Positions 17,257 through 25,410 of a DNA stretch of 30,293 nt are shown one piece after another; the first letter of the stretch is position 1; each line of letters begins with the position of its first letter. This DNA is from DATAEK01 sp036258055. Lineage in GTDB: Bacteria > Acidobacteriota > Vicinamibacteria > Vicinamibacterales > 2-12-FULL-66-21. Made by a program: the position numbers and the translations under genes. Location: NCBI GenBank assembly GCA_036258055.1, contig DATAEK010000064.1, forward strand, positions 1-30,293, read 5' to 3'. The notes beneath the pieces are model-generated. The model was not told the DNA's origin, ran no database searches, and was given only the letters and a program-made list of their open reading frames with translations.

Positions 17257-20200
17257 ATGGCAGCAGTCCGCTGGACGGCCGGTGTGTGTCTGATGCTCGT
17301 AGTCTGGACGGGCACCACAGCGACCGCAATCGCCCAGATCGGCGCCGGCGCACTGGCCGGGCGCGTGACCGATCAATCCGGCACCGCCGTGCCCGGAGCG
17401 ACGGTGACGGTAACCGCCGTCGGGACCAACAGCAGGCGCACGGGAATCACCGATGCGAGCGGCGTCTACGTCGTGCAGGGCCTGGCGCCCGGGGCGTATC
17501 GCGTGCAAATCGAATCGAGTGGCTTCCGTCCGGTCACGCGGGAAGGCGTCCGGCTGGCGACGGGCGAAACGATCCGGCTCGACATCCTGCTCGTGGTCGG
17601 CGGATTGACCGAGGCCGTCACGGTGACCGCCGACGCGTCGCCGCTTCGCTCGGAAACGTCCGGACTCGGCCACGTCGTCGACAACACGAAGATCGTCGGG
17701 CTGCCCCTGAACGGTCGCAGTTTCGTGACCCTGGCCGGTCTCGTCCCCGGCGTGGCGCTGCCCCCGAATTCTTCGCTGCCCCGCATCAACGGCGGCCGCC
17801 CTCGCACGAACGAGTATTTGTTCGACGGCGTCTCCGTGCTCCAGCCGGAGCCTGGGCAGGTCGCCTACTTCCCGAACATCGACGCGATCCAGGAGTTCAA
17901 GGTCGAGACCAACAGCCCGCCGGCAGAGTTCGGCCGGTTCAACGGCGGCGTGGTCAACCTGACGACCAAGGTCGGCACCAACACCGTCCGGGGTACCGCG
18001 TTCGAGTTCTTCCGCAATGAGGCCCTCAACGCGCGCAACTTCTTCGCGTCGACCGATCCAGTGAAGCCGAAGTTCCGCCGCAACCAGTTCGGTGGCGTGG
18101 CCGGCGGCCCGATCCGGCAGAACTCCACGTTCTTCTTCGTCGACTACCAGGGACAGCGACAGACGATCGCCCGTACCGCGATTTCGACGGTGCCGACGCT
18201 CCTGCAGCGGCAGGGCATCTTCACCGAGGCGATTAGCGGCCGCGTGCCACAGATCTTCGATCCGGCGACGACAGCGCCGAACGGAGCGGGCGGGTTCACG
18301 CGAACGCAGTTCAATGGCAACGGTATTCCGGCAGAGCGAATCGATCAGGTGGCGAAGACCCTGCTCGACCACTATCCTCTTCCGACCGGCGCCGGCACCG
18401 CCAACAACTACCGCCGCGTGGCCGACGAAACCGTCAACCAGGATCAGTTCAACTTCAGGATCGACCAGCACTTTCCCGGCAACCGCGATCAGGTCTTCGG
18501 CCGGCTCACGCGGTTCAGCGAAGAGTTCATCCCGGTGACTCCGTTTCCCGACGGCAGCGGGGTGACGACGGGCACGCTCGGACCGCAGGACACCACCGCC
18601 TGGTCGTTTGCCTCCAGCTATCAGCGGACGATCTCGAGCGCCATCGTCAACGAGCTGCGCATCGGCGACACGCGGCGAAAGGTCGGCCGGAGCGCGGCGG
18701 ATCTGAGCGGCAGCGCGTCCTCGGTCCTGAACCTGCCCGGCATTCCCTCGAACGCGCAGTTCCCAGACACGCTGCCGACGTTTCTGATTGGCGGCTACCA
18801 GCAGCTCGGGTCGCCGCCGAACACGGCGACGGATTTCAGCACGAGCGTGTTGCAGGTCGCCGACACCCTGACGTGGCTGAAGGGGCGCCACACGCTCAAG
18901 ATGGGAGCGGATCTGCGGTGGGAGCGTCTCAACGTGATCCAGCCGCCGTCGCCCACGGGATCGTTCACGTTCAGCAACCTGTTCACCGATCAGCCTGGCG
19001 TGAGCAACACCGGCACACCCTTAGCCAGCTTCCTGCTCGGTCAGGTCCAGCAGTTCTCCATCGATCTGCAGCAGCAGCAGATTCGGAACCGCGCGCATTG
19101 GGAGGAGTACTTCGTCCAGGACGACTGGCGGCTGTCGCCGCGAGTCACGATCAACGCCGGCGTACGCTACACGCTCAACTTCCCGTCAACCGAGAAAAGC
19201 GATCAGACCGCCGTCTTCAACCTCGACACGGAGCAGCTCGAATACCTCGGCCAGGATGGCAACGCTTCGGCGGCGCGGCAGCTGCACAAGCTCAATTTCG
19301 GCCCGCGTCTCGGGATCGTGGCCCGCCTCAGCGACAAGATGGTCGTCCGGACCGGCTACGGGCTGGTGTGGATCGAGCAGGCCGGTATCACGACGCCGTT
19401 CACCACGCCGGTGTTCCCGTTCCTGCAGACGGTCACCCAGCGCACGCTCGACAACGTCATCCCCGCGTTCGTCCTCGCCAGCGGGCCGACCGTGACGCCG
19501 ATTCCGTTGACGCCGGATGCGGGCCTGGGGCAGGGCGTGTTCTCGGTCGATCGGGACCTGGGCTCGGGGTACGTGCAGCAGTGGAACACGTCGGTGCAGC
19601 GGGCGCTCTCATCCAACATCTCCGTCGAACTCGCCTACGTCGGGTCGAAGATCACGAGGGTCGGCATCCCCGACACGAATCTGAACCAGCTGACCGTCGA
19701 TCAGCTCGCGGCGGGCCCGGCGCTCATGCAACGCGTGCCGAACCCGTACTTCGGCCTCATCCCGCGCTCGTCGTCTCTGGGCGATCCGACGATCTCGGTT
19801 GCGCAGCTGGCGAAGCCGTACCCGAGGTTCACGACCGTGAGCCTCTACCGCAACAACGTCGGCACGACACTCTACAACGCCGCGTACGTGAAACTCGAGC
19901 AGCGCTTCAACCGCGGTCTGTCGTATCTGGTCAGCTACACGCGCTCCAAGCTCGTGGACGACGCGTCGTCGGTCTTCGACGCGTCGATTCTCACGGGACC
20001 GGTGGCGAACTTTCCGGTCGCAGACAGCTTCAACCGTCACCTCGAGCGCGACTACTCGACCGGCGACATCCCGCACGTGTTTGCCGCCTCGGGGGTCTGG
20101 GACGTTCCCTTCGGCGCCGGACGCGGCCACCAGGTCGGCGGCATCGTGGGGGCGATCGTCAACGACTGGACGTTGACCGGCATCCTGACACTGCAGTCGG

Positions 20201-20604
20201 GAATTCCCCTCGCGATTGCGCAGACGACCAACAACAACGGGTTCGCGGGATTCGGGACGCAGCGGCCGAACCTGGTCGGCGATCCGAACCTGCCGAGTGA
20301 CGAGCGATCCGTCAGCCGCTGGTTCAACACCAGCGCCTTCGTGGCCGCGGGTCCGTTCACGATCGGATCGAGCTCGCGCAACCCGCTGCGGGGACCCGCC
20401 TACCGCAACCTCGACGTCGCCTTGATGCGCCGGATTCCGTTCGCCGGAGGCCGTGCCCTCGAGATGCGGGTCGAAGCGTTCAACTTCACGAACACACCGC
20501 CGCTCGGCGCGCCGAACGTCACGGTGGGATCAGCGGCGTTCGGCACGATCACGACGGCGGGCGATCCGCGGGTCATCCAGCTGGCGCTGAAGTTCGTGTT
20601 CTGA
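17257..20604 (+). CDS. Oar-like TonB-dependent outer-membrane receptor with carboxypeptidase-regulatory-like domain
   Basis: The product is 1115 aa. AAGGAGAG immediately precedes the ATG with an unusually short spacer (3 nt from AGGAG). A signal peptide (VCLMLVVWTGTTATAIAQ) is followed by the carboxypeptidase-regulatory-like domain at about 30-115 (AGRVTDQSGTAVPGATVTV, GVYVVQGLAPGAYRVQI). The plug is at about 135-245 (LPLNGRSFVTLAGLVPGV, NEYLFDGVSVLQPEPGQ, IDAIQEFKVETNSPPAEFGR). A long beta-barrel follows, including YFVQDDWRLSPRVTINAGVR and LDVALMRRIPFAGGRALEM, ending in LKFVF, an aromatic BAM signal. It resembles the receptor at 12275 but is a clear paralogue, not a recent copy. Divergence from a TOBE-domain regulator suggests expression tied to an oxyanion such as molybdate; the substrate is unknown. 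Confidence 0.93.
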   Translation: MAAVRWTAGVCLMLVVWTGTTATAIAQIGAGALAGRVTDQSGTAVPGATVTVTAVGTNSRRTGITDASGVYVVQGLAPGAYRVQIESSGFRPVTREGVRLATGETIRLDILLVVGGLTEAVTVTADASPLRSETSGLGHVVDNTKIVGLPLNGRSFVTLAGLVPGVALPPNSSLPRINGGRPRTNEYLFDGVSVLQPEPGQVAYFPNIDAIQEFKVETNSPPAEFGRFNGGVVNLTTKVGTNTVRGTAFEFFRNEALNARNFFASTDPVKPKFRRNQFGGVAGGPIRQNSTFFFVDYQGQRQTIARTAISTVPTLLQRQGIFTEAISGRVPQIFDPATTAPNGAGGFTRTQFNGNGIPAERIDQVAKTLLDHYPLPTGAGTANNYRRVADETVNQDQFNFRIDQHFPGNRDQVFGRLTRFSEEFIPVTPFPDGSGVTTGTLGPQDTTAWSFASSYQRTISSAIVNELRIGDTRRKVGRSAADLSGSASSVLNLPGIPSNAQFPDTLPTFLIGGYQQLGSPPNTATDFSTSVLQVADTLTWLKGRHTLKMGADLRWERLNVIQPPSPTGSFTFSNLFTDQPGVSNTGTPLASFLLGQVQQFSIDLQQQQIRNRAHWEEYFVQDDWRLSPRVTINAGVRYTLNFPSTEKSDQTAVFNLDTEQLEYLGQDGNASAARQLHKLNFGPRLGIVARLSDKMVVRTGYGLVWIEQAGITTPFTTPVFPFLQTVTQRTLDNVIPAFVLASGPTVTPIPLTPDAGLGQGVFSVDRDLGSGYVQQWNTSVQRALSSNISVELAYVGSKITRVGIPDTNLNQLTVDQLAAGPALMQRVPNPYFGLIPRSSSLGDPTISVAQLAKPYPRFTTVSLYRNNVGTTLYNAAYVKLEQRFNRGLSYLVSYTRSKLVDDASSVFDASILTGPVANFPVADSFNRHLERDYSTGDIPHVFAASGVWDVPFGAGRGHQVGGIVGAIVNDWTLTGILTLQSGIPLAIAQTTNNNGFAGFGTQRPNLVGDPNLPSDERSVSRWFNTSAFVAAGPFTIGSSSRNPLRGPAYRNLDVALMRRIPFAGGRALEMRVEAFNFTNTPPLGAPNVTVGSAAFGTITTAGDPRVIQLALKFVF

Positions 20605-20634
20605 TCGACTCGAGTCCGCTGTCCGCTTTTTCAT

Positions 20635-20695
20635 GCCGCGGGGCCCACCCCCGCGGCTACTCGCCGCTCGCTATGCTCGCGGCTGGTTAGTGGCG
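20635..20695 (+). repeat. dispersed GC-hairpin repeat, copy B
   Basis: It begins with GCCGCGGGG-CCCAC-CCCCGCGGC, a perfect 9-bp stem with a 5-nt loop, and continues CTACTCGCCGCTCGCTATG and CTCGCGGCTGGTTAGTGGC. It starts about 30 nt after the TonB receptor stop, so the hairpin could also end that transcript. The stem flanks GCCGC/GCGGC differ from copy C (GCGCC/GGCGC) on both sides so that pairing is kept. Confidence 0.7.
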
Positions 20696-20788
20696 ACAGT
20701 CTGCTTTCAGACAACGGTTTGTGCTAATTCCGCACGTCGAGATTGTCCGGGCGGACAGCGGATGGCCCCTGGCGGTACACTTTCGTAC

Positions 20789-21436
20789 ATGGCGTCCGAT
20801 CCCTCGCGCGTGGCGACGTCCTGGTGGGCGCGTGGTTTGATCTTCGAGAACTGCAGCTGCACGCTCGTCTGTCCCGGGCACGTGCACTTCAGCCAGCGGT
20901 GCACGCACCAACGCTGCGTCGGCTACTGGGCGCTGCGCTTCGATGAGGGGGTGTTCGGCGACGTGCCGCTGGCCGGACTCCGGGCGCTGGTGGTATTCGA
21001 TTCGCCGCAGATCATGATCGACGGCAACTGGACCGAGCGGCTGATCATCGATGAGTCCGCATCGCCTCAGCAACGGCAGGCGTTGGACGCCATCCTCACC
21101 GGCCAAGTTGGCGGGCCCTGGCAGGTGCTGGGCCGCTTTGTCGGTGAACGCCTCGAGACGCGCTTCCTGCCGATCACGTTCGCTGACGAAGGCGCCACGA
21201 AGCGGGGCTCAATCGCCGGTCTGTTCGCCGCGCTCGTGACCCAGATCCGCGGCCGCGATCGGGGCCGGCCGGTCGTGTTCGAAAATATCTTCAATCAGAT
21301 TCACGCGTCCACGCAGGTGCTGGCGCTCGGCGAGACCGAGTACGATGACGGCGTGATTCGCATCCACACCGCCAATAGCCACGGCCTCTTCTCGAACTTC
21401 GATTGGGCCGTCGGGTCTCCCGCTGCTCACCACTGA
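20789..21436 (+). CDS. DUF1326 domain-containing protein
   Basis: The product is 215 aa from the ATG at 20789. The open frame reaches back to 20633, but that part reads through repeat copy B and is not family-like. The N-terminal cysteine cluster is typical of DUF1326: ENCSCTLVCPGH, then QRCTHQRCVGYW (five Cys and nearby His in residues about 20-45). FDEGVFGDVPLAGLRALVVF and ERLIIDESASPQQRQALDAI are also standard for the family, whose function is unknown; the Cys/His cluster suggests metal binding. No signal peptide, so probably cytoplasmic. The 3' end overlaps the convergent AraC gene by 10 nt. Two small perfect hairpins (20699-20712 and 20744-20757) lie in its leader. Confidence 0.88.
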   Translation: MASDPSRVATSWWARGLIFENCSCTLVCPGHVHFSQRCTHQRCVGYWALRFDEGVFGDVPLAGLRALVVFDSPQIMIDGNWTERLIIDESASPQQRQALDAILTGQVGGPWQVLGRFVGERLETRFLPITFADEGATKRGSIAGLFAALVTQIRGRDRGRPVVFENIFNQIHASTQVLALGETEYDDGVIRIHTANSHGLFSNFDWAVGSPAAHH

Positions 21437-22398
21437 TTGCGAAGCGGAGATGAGGGGCTCGATCGTCGCCGGCCCGCCCCCTTACCCTGGCCTTCTTCCC
21501 TGAACGCCGACGGCGTGCAGCCGAACGCGCGGCGGAAGGCGGCGGCGAAGTGGCTGTGGCTGGAGAACCCGAGATCGAAGGCGAGTCTGGTCAGATCGCT
21601 CGCGTGCGGGAGCTCGACCAGCGCGCGCGAGAGGCGAAGCTGGATGACGTATTGGTGCAGCGGCACGCCTTCGACCCGGCGGAAGACGTCGGTGAGGTAG
21701 GCGGGCGACGCGCCGACGGCACGCGCCACGTCCCGCAGCCGCAGCGGCGCCGCGAGATGGGCCTCGAGGAACTCCTTCGTTCGCCGGATCAACCGTCGCG
21801 TCGAGGAACTCGGTTGTGGCACGACGGGTCCGGCGCCGAGCGCCGAGCGAAGGAGGCCGAGCACGACCTCGTCGCCTGCCTCGTCGTCGCGATCGCCGGC
21901 GTTCGCCCATCGCAGCATCCGCGCCCGCATCCGCTGCAGGCAGGGATCGGCGCGACGGCTGCGACGGCGAAACAACGGATGGGCCGCGAGATTCGTATCC
22001 GATGCGAGCTCCGAGAGGACTTCGGGATCCGGCGTCAGGATTAACTCAGAGTAACCACCCGGCAGCGGATCGGAGAGCCGATAGGCTTCGCCACCTGACA
22101 CGAACAGCACCTGGTTCGTATCCCCAACCACGTCATCTTCCCCCACATGCCAGATGAAGAGGCCGCGGTAGGGCAGGCAGACCTGGAAATCCGCCGAGAA
22201 GCCCTCACTGGCGATCGCGCGTCGTTCGCCAGCGCAGGTCAGTGTCTCGACGAGGGCGATTGGTGAATCGAAAAGACGCCGGCGGCGGACGGCCGGCACG
22301 ATGGGAGGAACGCCAAACGGTCGGCGGACGGCCGAGCCTGGCGTCGCGGTCGAAGTGATATCAGCCGATGCTCGCACTGAACTCTCCTGCTTCGGCAT
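21427..22398 (-). CDS. AraC family transcriptional regulator (AraC-binding-like N-terminal domain)
   Basis: The product is 323 aa. Residues about 45-190 are an AraC_binding_2-like cupin domain (GFSADFQVCLPYRGLFIWH, VLFVSGGEAYRLSDP). Residues about 205-310 hold the paired AraC HTH motifs: LRLRDVARAVGASPAYLTDV with FRRVEGVPLHQYV, then DLTRLAFDLGFSSHSHFAAA with FRRAFGCTPSAFR. It probably senses a small aromatic or aliphatic effector and activates a nearby promoter. The obvious candidates are its own or that of the divergent NTF2-fold gene at 22688. No strong ribosome binding site is seen before the ATG at 22396-22398. Its last 10 nt overlap the end of the DUF1326 gene on the other strand. Confidence 0.9.
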   Translation of the reverse strand: MPKQESSVRASADITSTATPGSAVRRPFGVPPIVPAVRRRRLFDSPIALVETLTCAGERRAIASEGFSADFQVCLPYRGLFIWHVGEDDVVGDTNQVLFVSGGEAYRLSDPLPGGYSELILTPDPEVLSELASDTNLAAHPLFRRRSRRADPCLQRMRARMLRWANAGDRDDEAGDEVVLGLLRSALGAGPVVPQPSSSTRRLIRRTKEFLEAHLAAPLRLRDVARAVGASPAYLTDVFRRVEGVPLHQYVIQLRLSRALVELPHASDLTRLAFDLGFSSHSHFAAAFRRAFGCTPSAFREEGQGKGAGRRRSSPSSPLRNQW

Positions 22399-22536
22399 AT
22401 TCTAAACGTCTTGTCGTGCCCGCGCCGCAGTGCGGGCCGGCGCGAACGCGATCGAAAGAATGTGACAGCGCACGCGCCGCGAGCGATGGGTGAATGGACG
22501 GTGGCGGGCCAGCGGCGAACGGGTTTCGCTTTTCTC

Positions 22537-22620
22537 GGCGTTCGGCGTTCGGCGTTCGGCGTTCGGCGTTCGGCGTTCGGCGTTCGGCGTTCGGCGTTCG
22601 GCGTTCGGCGTTCGGCGTTC
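22537..22620 (+). repeat. perfect 12-copy tandem array of the heptamer GGCGTTC
   Basis: Twelve identical, contiguous 7-bp units fill 84 bp with no mismatch, followed to about 22643 by decayed versions (GAGGCTC, GGGCTC, GGCGCTC). It lies between the divergent AraC (start 22398) and NTF2-fold (start 22688) genes. All six frames through it are open, which creates spurious ORFs repeating SAFGVRR or RTPNAER. Perfect repetition points to recent expansion by slippage or to conservation. Confidence 0.95.
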
Positions 22621-22687
22621 GAGGCTCGGGCTCGGCGCTCGAGAAGGCCGGCTGAAACAGGCTGCTACAGGGCGGGTGGAAATTCGA

Positions 22688-23458
22688 ATGCCAGACATCT
22701 CGCTCACGATTCAGCGATTCGCAACCCTCAGCCTGGCGTCGCTTCTCATCGCAACCGGCTCTGGACAGGCGCCGGCGACCGATGTCGAGGCGCTCCTTCA
22801 ACGCCAGACCCAGGAGCTCATGGACGCAGTGGCGGCCGGGGACCACGGCCCGTGGACTCGCTATCTTCACGATCAGGTCCTCTACGCCGCGGAGGACGGC
22901 AGCACGAAAACGAAAGTGCAACTTCTCGACGAGCTGCGGCCGCTGCCAAAGAACGTCTGGGGTAAGTTACGCGTCACCAGGTTCCGTGCGGTGATCCATG
23001 GCGGGACCGCGATCACCAGCTACGTCGCCGAGGAAGACGAAGGGTATTACGGGCAGACGATTCACGCACGCTATCTGACCACCGACACGTGGATCACCTC
23101 GCCCGACGGCTGGCGCCTGATTGCGACTCACATCACAGCGCTTCGCGACGATCCGCCTGCGGTCACGCTCCCTGCGTCGAAGCTCGACGACTACGTGGGT
23201 GTCTACACGCTGACGGCGGATCTGACCTACACCATCAGGCGCGGTCCCGATGGACTGACCGGTGAACGAACCGGGCGCAAGCCCGAAACGCTCAAGGTCG
23301 AAGTCCCGGATTGCCTGTTCGTGCCTGGCCAGCCGCGCTTGCGCAAGATCTTCCAGCGCGACGCCGCAGGTCACATCACAGGATTCGTCGAGCGACGCGA
23401 GACCTGGGACATCGCGTGGCACAGGAGCAAGCGATCCGTTCCCGGTCGACCGGCTTGA
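22688..23458 (+). CDS. secreted NTF2-fold (DUF4440/SnoaL-like) protein
   Basis: The product is 256 aa. The ATG at 22688 is chosen because GGTGGAAA precedes it by about 8 nt and a signal-like segment follows (LSLASLLIATGSGQAPA). The frame is open back to 22490 only because it crosses the heptamer array. Residues about 32-155 match DUF4440/NTF2-like folds (LLQRQTQELMDAVAAGDHG, then YLHDQVLYAAEDG, ITSYVAEEDEGYYGQ, DGWRLIATHITAL). Residues about 160-250 resemble the DUF3471-like beta domain (LDDYVGVYTLTADLTYTI, FERRETWDIAWH-like end). Role unknown; such proteins often bind or turn over small hydrophobic molecules. It is followed after 41 nt by a NIPSNAP-NTF2 fusion, probably co-transcribed. Confidence 0.8.
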   Translation: MPDISLTIQRFATLSLASLLIATGSGQAPATDVEALLQRQTQELMDAVAAGDHGPWTRYLHDQVLYAAEDGSTKTKVQLLDELRPLPKNVWGKLRVTRFRAVIHGGTAITSYVAEEDEGYYGQTIHARYLTTDTWITSPDGWRLIATHITALRDDPPAVTLPASKLDDYVGVYTLTADLTYTIRRGPDGLTGERTGRKPETLKVEVPDCLFVPGQPRLRKIFQRDAAGHITGFVERRETWDIAWHRSKRSVPGRPA

Positions 23459-23499
23459 TCGAAAAGTCGTGATAGCGGTCACGGGCGGCTCGGTTCACG

Positions 23500-24303
23500 A
23501 TGCGCGGGATGACCGCGACACTGGCGCTGGCCTCGCTCTGGCTCGCACTGCCTCTGCCGGCGCCCGCCGGCGCAGGAAGCACTGACAGCGCGGCCCCGTC
23601 ATCCGGCTACGTGCTCGAGATCCGTTCCTACAACCTGAAGCCCGGCACGCGCGACGCGTTCCACGCCCTCTTCCTGCGTGAAGCGCTGCCGCTGCTGCAG
23701 CAATGGAGAGTGAACGTCGTCGCCTATGGCCCGTCGCTGCACGACCGCGATTCGTACTTCCTGATGCGCGCGTTCGCGAGCGTGGAGGAGCGCGAGCGGA
23801 ACGAGGACGCGTTCTACGCGAGCGACAGTTGGCGCAACGGCCCGCGCGCCGCGGTGCTCGCGGCCATCGACAACTACACGACGATCGTCATTCGCGTCGA
23901 TGAGGCGACGCTTGGAGGTCTGCGAGGATCCATGCCCACACAGAATGCCGCGTCCGATCTCGACGAGCTCACCCGACTGAATCAGGATTACATCGACGCG
24001 GTCACGGCGTCGAACGTCGACCGCTTCCGCGAGATCCTGGCCGACGACTTCCTCTGCTCGCTGCCGGACGGACGATTGATCGATCGCGCCCTGTTCCTCG
24101 ACCAGACCGCGCGGCCCGCCACAATCAGTCACCTGCAGGTTCACGACGTCAACGTGCGCCTGATGGGTGACTTCGCCATCGTCCACGCACGAACGACGTT
24201 CACGCTGGCCGACGGCAAGCCCGGATCGGGACGCTACACGGACGTATGGGCGCGCCGGAACGGCCGCTGGCAGGCGATTGCGGCGCACGTCACGCGCAAC
24301 TGA
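23500..24303 (+). CDS. secreted NIPSNAP + NTF2-fold (DUF4440) fusion protein
   Basis: The product is 267 aa. A signal peptide is seen (LALASLWLALPLPAPAGAG). Residues about 36-130 are a NIPSNAP (ferredoxin-like dimeric alpha/beta barrel) domain: YVLEIRSYNLKPGTRDAFHAL, LPLLQQWRVNVVAYGPSLHD, YFLMRAFASVEERE. Residues about 147-267 are a DUF4440/NTF2-like domain: DLDELTRLNQDYIDAVTASN, FREILADDFLCSLPDGRLID, DFAIVHARTTFTL, YTDVWARRNGRWQAIAAHV. Both folds bind small ligands in a cavity. The ATG at 23500 is used; one at 23509 is equally possible. It is probably in an operon with the NTF2-fold gene upstream; function unknown. Confidence 0.82.
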   Translation: MRGMTATLALASLWLALPLPAPAGAGSTDSAAPSSGYVLEIRSYNLKPGTRDAFHALFLREALPLLQQWRVNVVAYGPSLHDRDSYFLMRAFASVEERERNEDAFYASDSWRNGPRAAVLAAIDNYTTIVIRVDEATLGGLRGSMPTQNAASDLDELTRLNQDYIDAVTASNVDRFREILADDFLCSLPDGRLIDRALFLDQTARPATISHLQVHDVNVRLMGDFAIVHARTTFTLADGKPGSGRYTDVWARRNGRWQAIAAHVTRN

Positions 24304-24308
24304 CAGGG

Positions 24309-24520
24309 GTGCTGTATGCCTGGTGCCTGGGTGCCTAAGGTGCCTACGGTGCCAAGGTGCCTACGGTGCCAAGGTGCCAAGGTGCTAGGGTGCTAGGGTG
24401 CTAGGGTGCAGGGCCCTCGAATGTGCCGACACCTCTGCACCTCAGCACCCCAGCACTCTGGCACCCTCGCACGCCAGCACCCTCGCACCCTAGGCACCTT
24501 AGGCACCCAGGCACCCTTAC
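24309..24520. repeat. composite inverted tandem-repeat block (GGTGC units, perfect 25-bp arms)
   Basis: The left half (about 24309-24415) is a run of 8-10-bp units beginning GGTGC (GGTGCCTAC, GGTGCCAA, and three GGTGCTAG in a row). The right half (about 24429-24516) is the reverse-complement type (GCACCCTAG, GGCACCTTA). The outer 25 bp at 24322-24346 and 24491-24515 are exact reverse complements. The centre holds the palindrome AGGGCCCT. The block fills the space between two convergent genes; its right edge stops 1 nt before the stop of the VOC gene. Confidence 0.9.
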
Positions 24521-24903
24521 TTAGGCTCGTACAACTGAATCAAGTTCCCACACGTGTCGGAGAAAACAGCAACGGTGACGGGCCCCATCCTCGTCGGCTC
24601 ACGCGTGAACGCGACGCCGTGCGCCTTCAGGCGCTCGCATTCCTTGCCGATGTCGCCCACTTCGAAGGCCGCCAGCGGAATTCCCTGCGCGAACATCGCT
24701 TCCTGAAACGCGCGGCCGGCCGGATTTGCGTTCGGCTCGAGCGCGAGCTCGACGTCGACCGGCTCCTCAGGTGAGGTGACGGTGATCCATTTGTATTCGC
24801 CGACCGGAAAGTTCCGTTTCTGTTGAAACCCCAGGACCGCGGTGTAGAACTTCAGCGCTTTGTCCTGGTCATCGACCATGATGCTGGTGAGCTTGATTCG
24901 CAT
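24517..24903 (-). CDS. VOC family (glyoxalase/bleomycin-resistance-like) protein
   Basis: The product is 128 aa, one VOC module of two beta-alpha-beta-beta-beta units: MRIKLTSIMVDDQDKALKFY with TAVLGFQQKRNFPVGEYKW, then PLAAFEVGDIGKECERLKAH with GVAFTREPTRMGPVTVAVF and a terminal DTCGNLIQLYEP. It belongs to a widespread subfamily often encoded next to an AraC regulator, as here. GAGG lies about 4 nt before the ATG. Enzyme activity is unknown; members include dioxygenases, lyases and drug-binding proteins. Its first 52 nt overlap the end of the AraC gene in another frame, so the two are probably transcribed and translated together. Confidence 0.9.
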   Translation of the reverse strand: MRIKLTSIMVDDQDKALKFYTAVLGFQQKRNFPVGEYKWITVTSPEEPVDVELALEPNANPAGRAFQEAMFAQGIPLAAFEVGDIGKECERLKAHGVAFTREPTRMGPVTVAVFSDTCGNLIQLYEPK

Positions 24904-25400
24904 GCTGCCTCGCTGTCATCACGACTCGCGTTCGAGTCTGACAGAAGCAGGCCGCTCGCGCTTCTTGAAAATTGCGACCACGCGCCGGCGGGCAGCTGGC
25001 ACATGAGGCTGAGGCAGCCGGGGATCAGATCGTGAGGCACTGTGCCCGGCACCTGCACCATCGACCGCACGCGGCGCCGGTACGCGGACGGCGATGTCCC
25101 GACGCGGCGCGCGAAGAGATCGCTGAAGCTTCCGAGGCTGGAGAAGCCGACCTCCATGCAGGTGTCGGTCACGGAATGTTCCCCCCGCGCGAGCAAGGTT
25201 TTCGCTCGATCGAGCCGCGACTGAATCCGGAACTGATGCGGGGTGCAACCGAACACGGCCTCGAACAGCCTGATGAAATGAAACGGCGAGATCTCCACCT
25301 CCTTCGCCACCGCGTCGATCGTCAGGGGACGATCGTGAACCTCCTGGAGGAGATCGCGCGCGCGGACCAGCCGTCTGAAGACCTCGTGCCGCAAAAGCAT
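24852..25400 (-). CDS. AraC-type HTH regulator paired with the VOC gene
   Basis: The product is 182 aa, ATG at 25398-25400. The DNA-binding domain is N-terminal (about residues 10-112), with both HTHs: LTIDAVAKEVEISPFHFIRL with FEAVFGCTPHQFRIQ, and SVTDTCMEVGFSSLGSFSDL with FARRVGTSPSAYRRR. There is no cupin domain before it. The tail (about 113-182) has the IPGC segment seen in AraC regulators linked to VOC genes, then a Ser-rich stretch of low complexity. The last 17 codons overlap the VOC gene in a different frame, so the distal tail may be under little constraint. It presumably controls this two-gene unit. Confidence 0.85.
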   Translation of the reverse strand: MLLRHEVFRRLVRARDLLQEVHDRPLTIDAVAKEVEISPFHFIRLFEAVFGCTPHQFRIQSRLDRAKTLLARGEHSVTDTCMEVGFSSLGSFSDLFARRVGTSPSAYRRRVRSMVQVPGTVPHDLIPGCLSLMCQLPAGAWSQFSRSASGLLLSDSNASRDDSEAACESSSPASWSMTRTKR

Positions 25401-25410
25401 TATTTAGTTT

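Noticed and set aside
17101..18891. Extension of the HTH-TOBE gene to a 751-residue protein
   Set aside because: The added part is the opposite strand of the TonB receptor with Arg/Gly-rich shadow composition; the HTH begins at 17100.
18873..20300. 475-residue plus-strand ORF inside the TonB receptor
   Set aside because: It is an alternative-frame shadow of the receptor, Arg/Ala-rich, without any domain.
20633..20788. N-terminal extension of the DUF1326 protein
   Set aside because: It translates repeat copy B and lacks family similarity.
22490..22687. N-terminal repeat region of the NTF2-fold gene and the opposite PNAERRT-repeat ORF
   Set aside because: Both come from the heptamer array, which is open in all frames; a ribosome binding site and signal peptide support a start at 22688.
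22537..24520. CRISPR array
   Set aside because: The 7-bp and 8-10-bp units have no unique spacers, and no cas genes are present.
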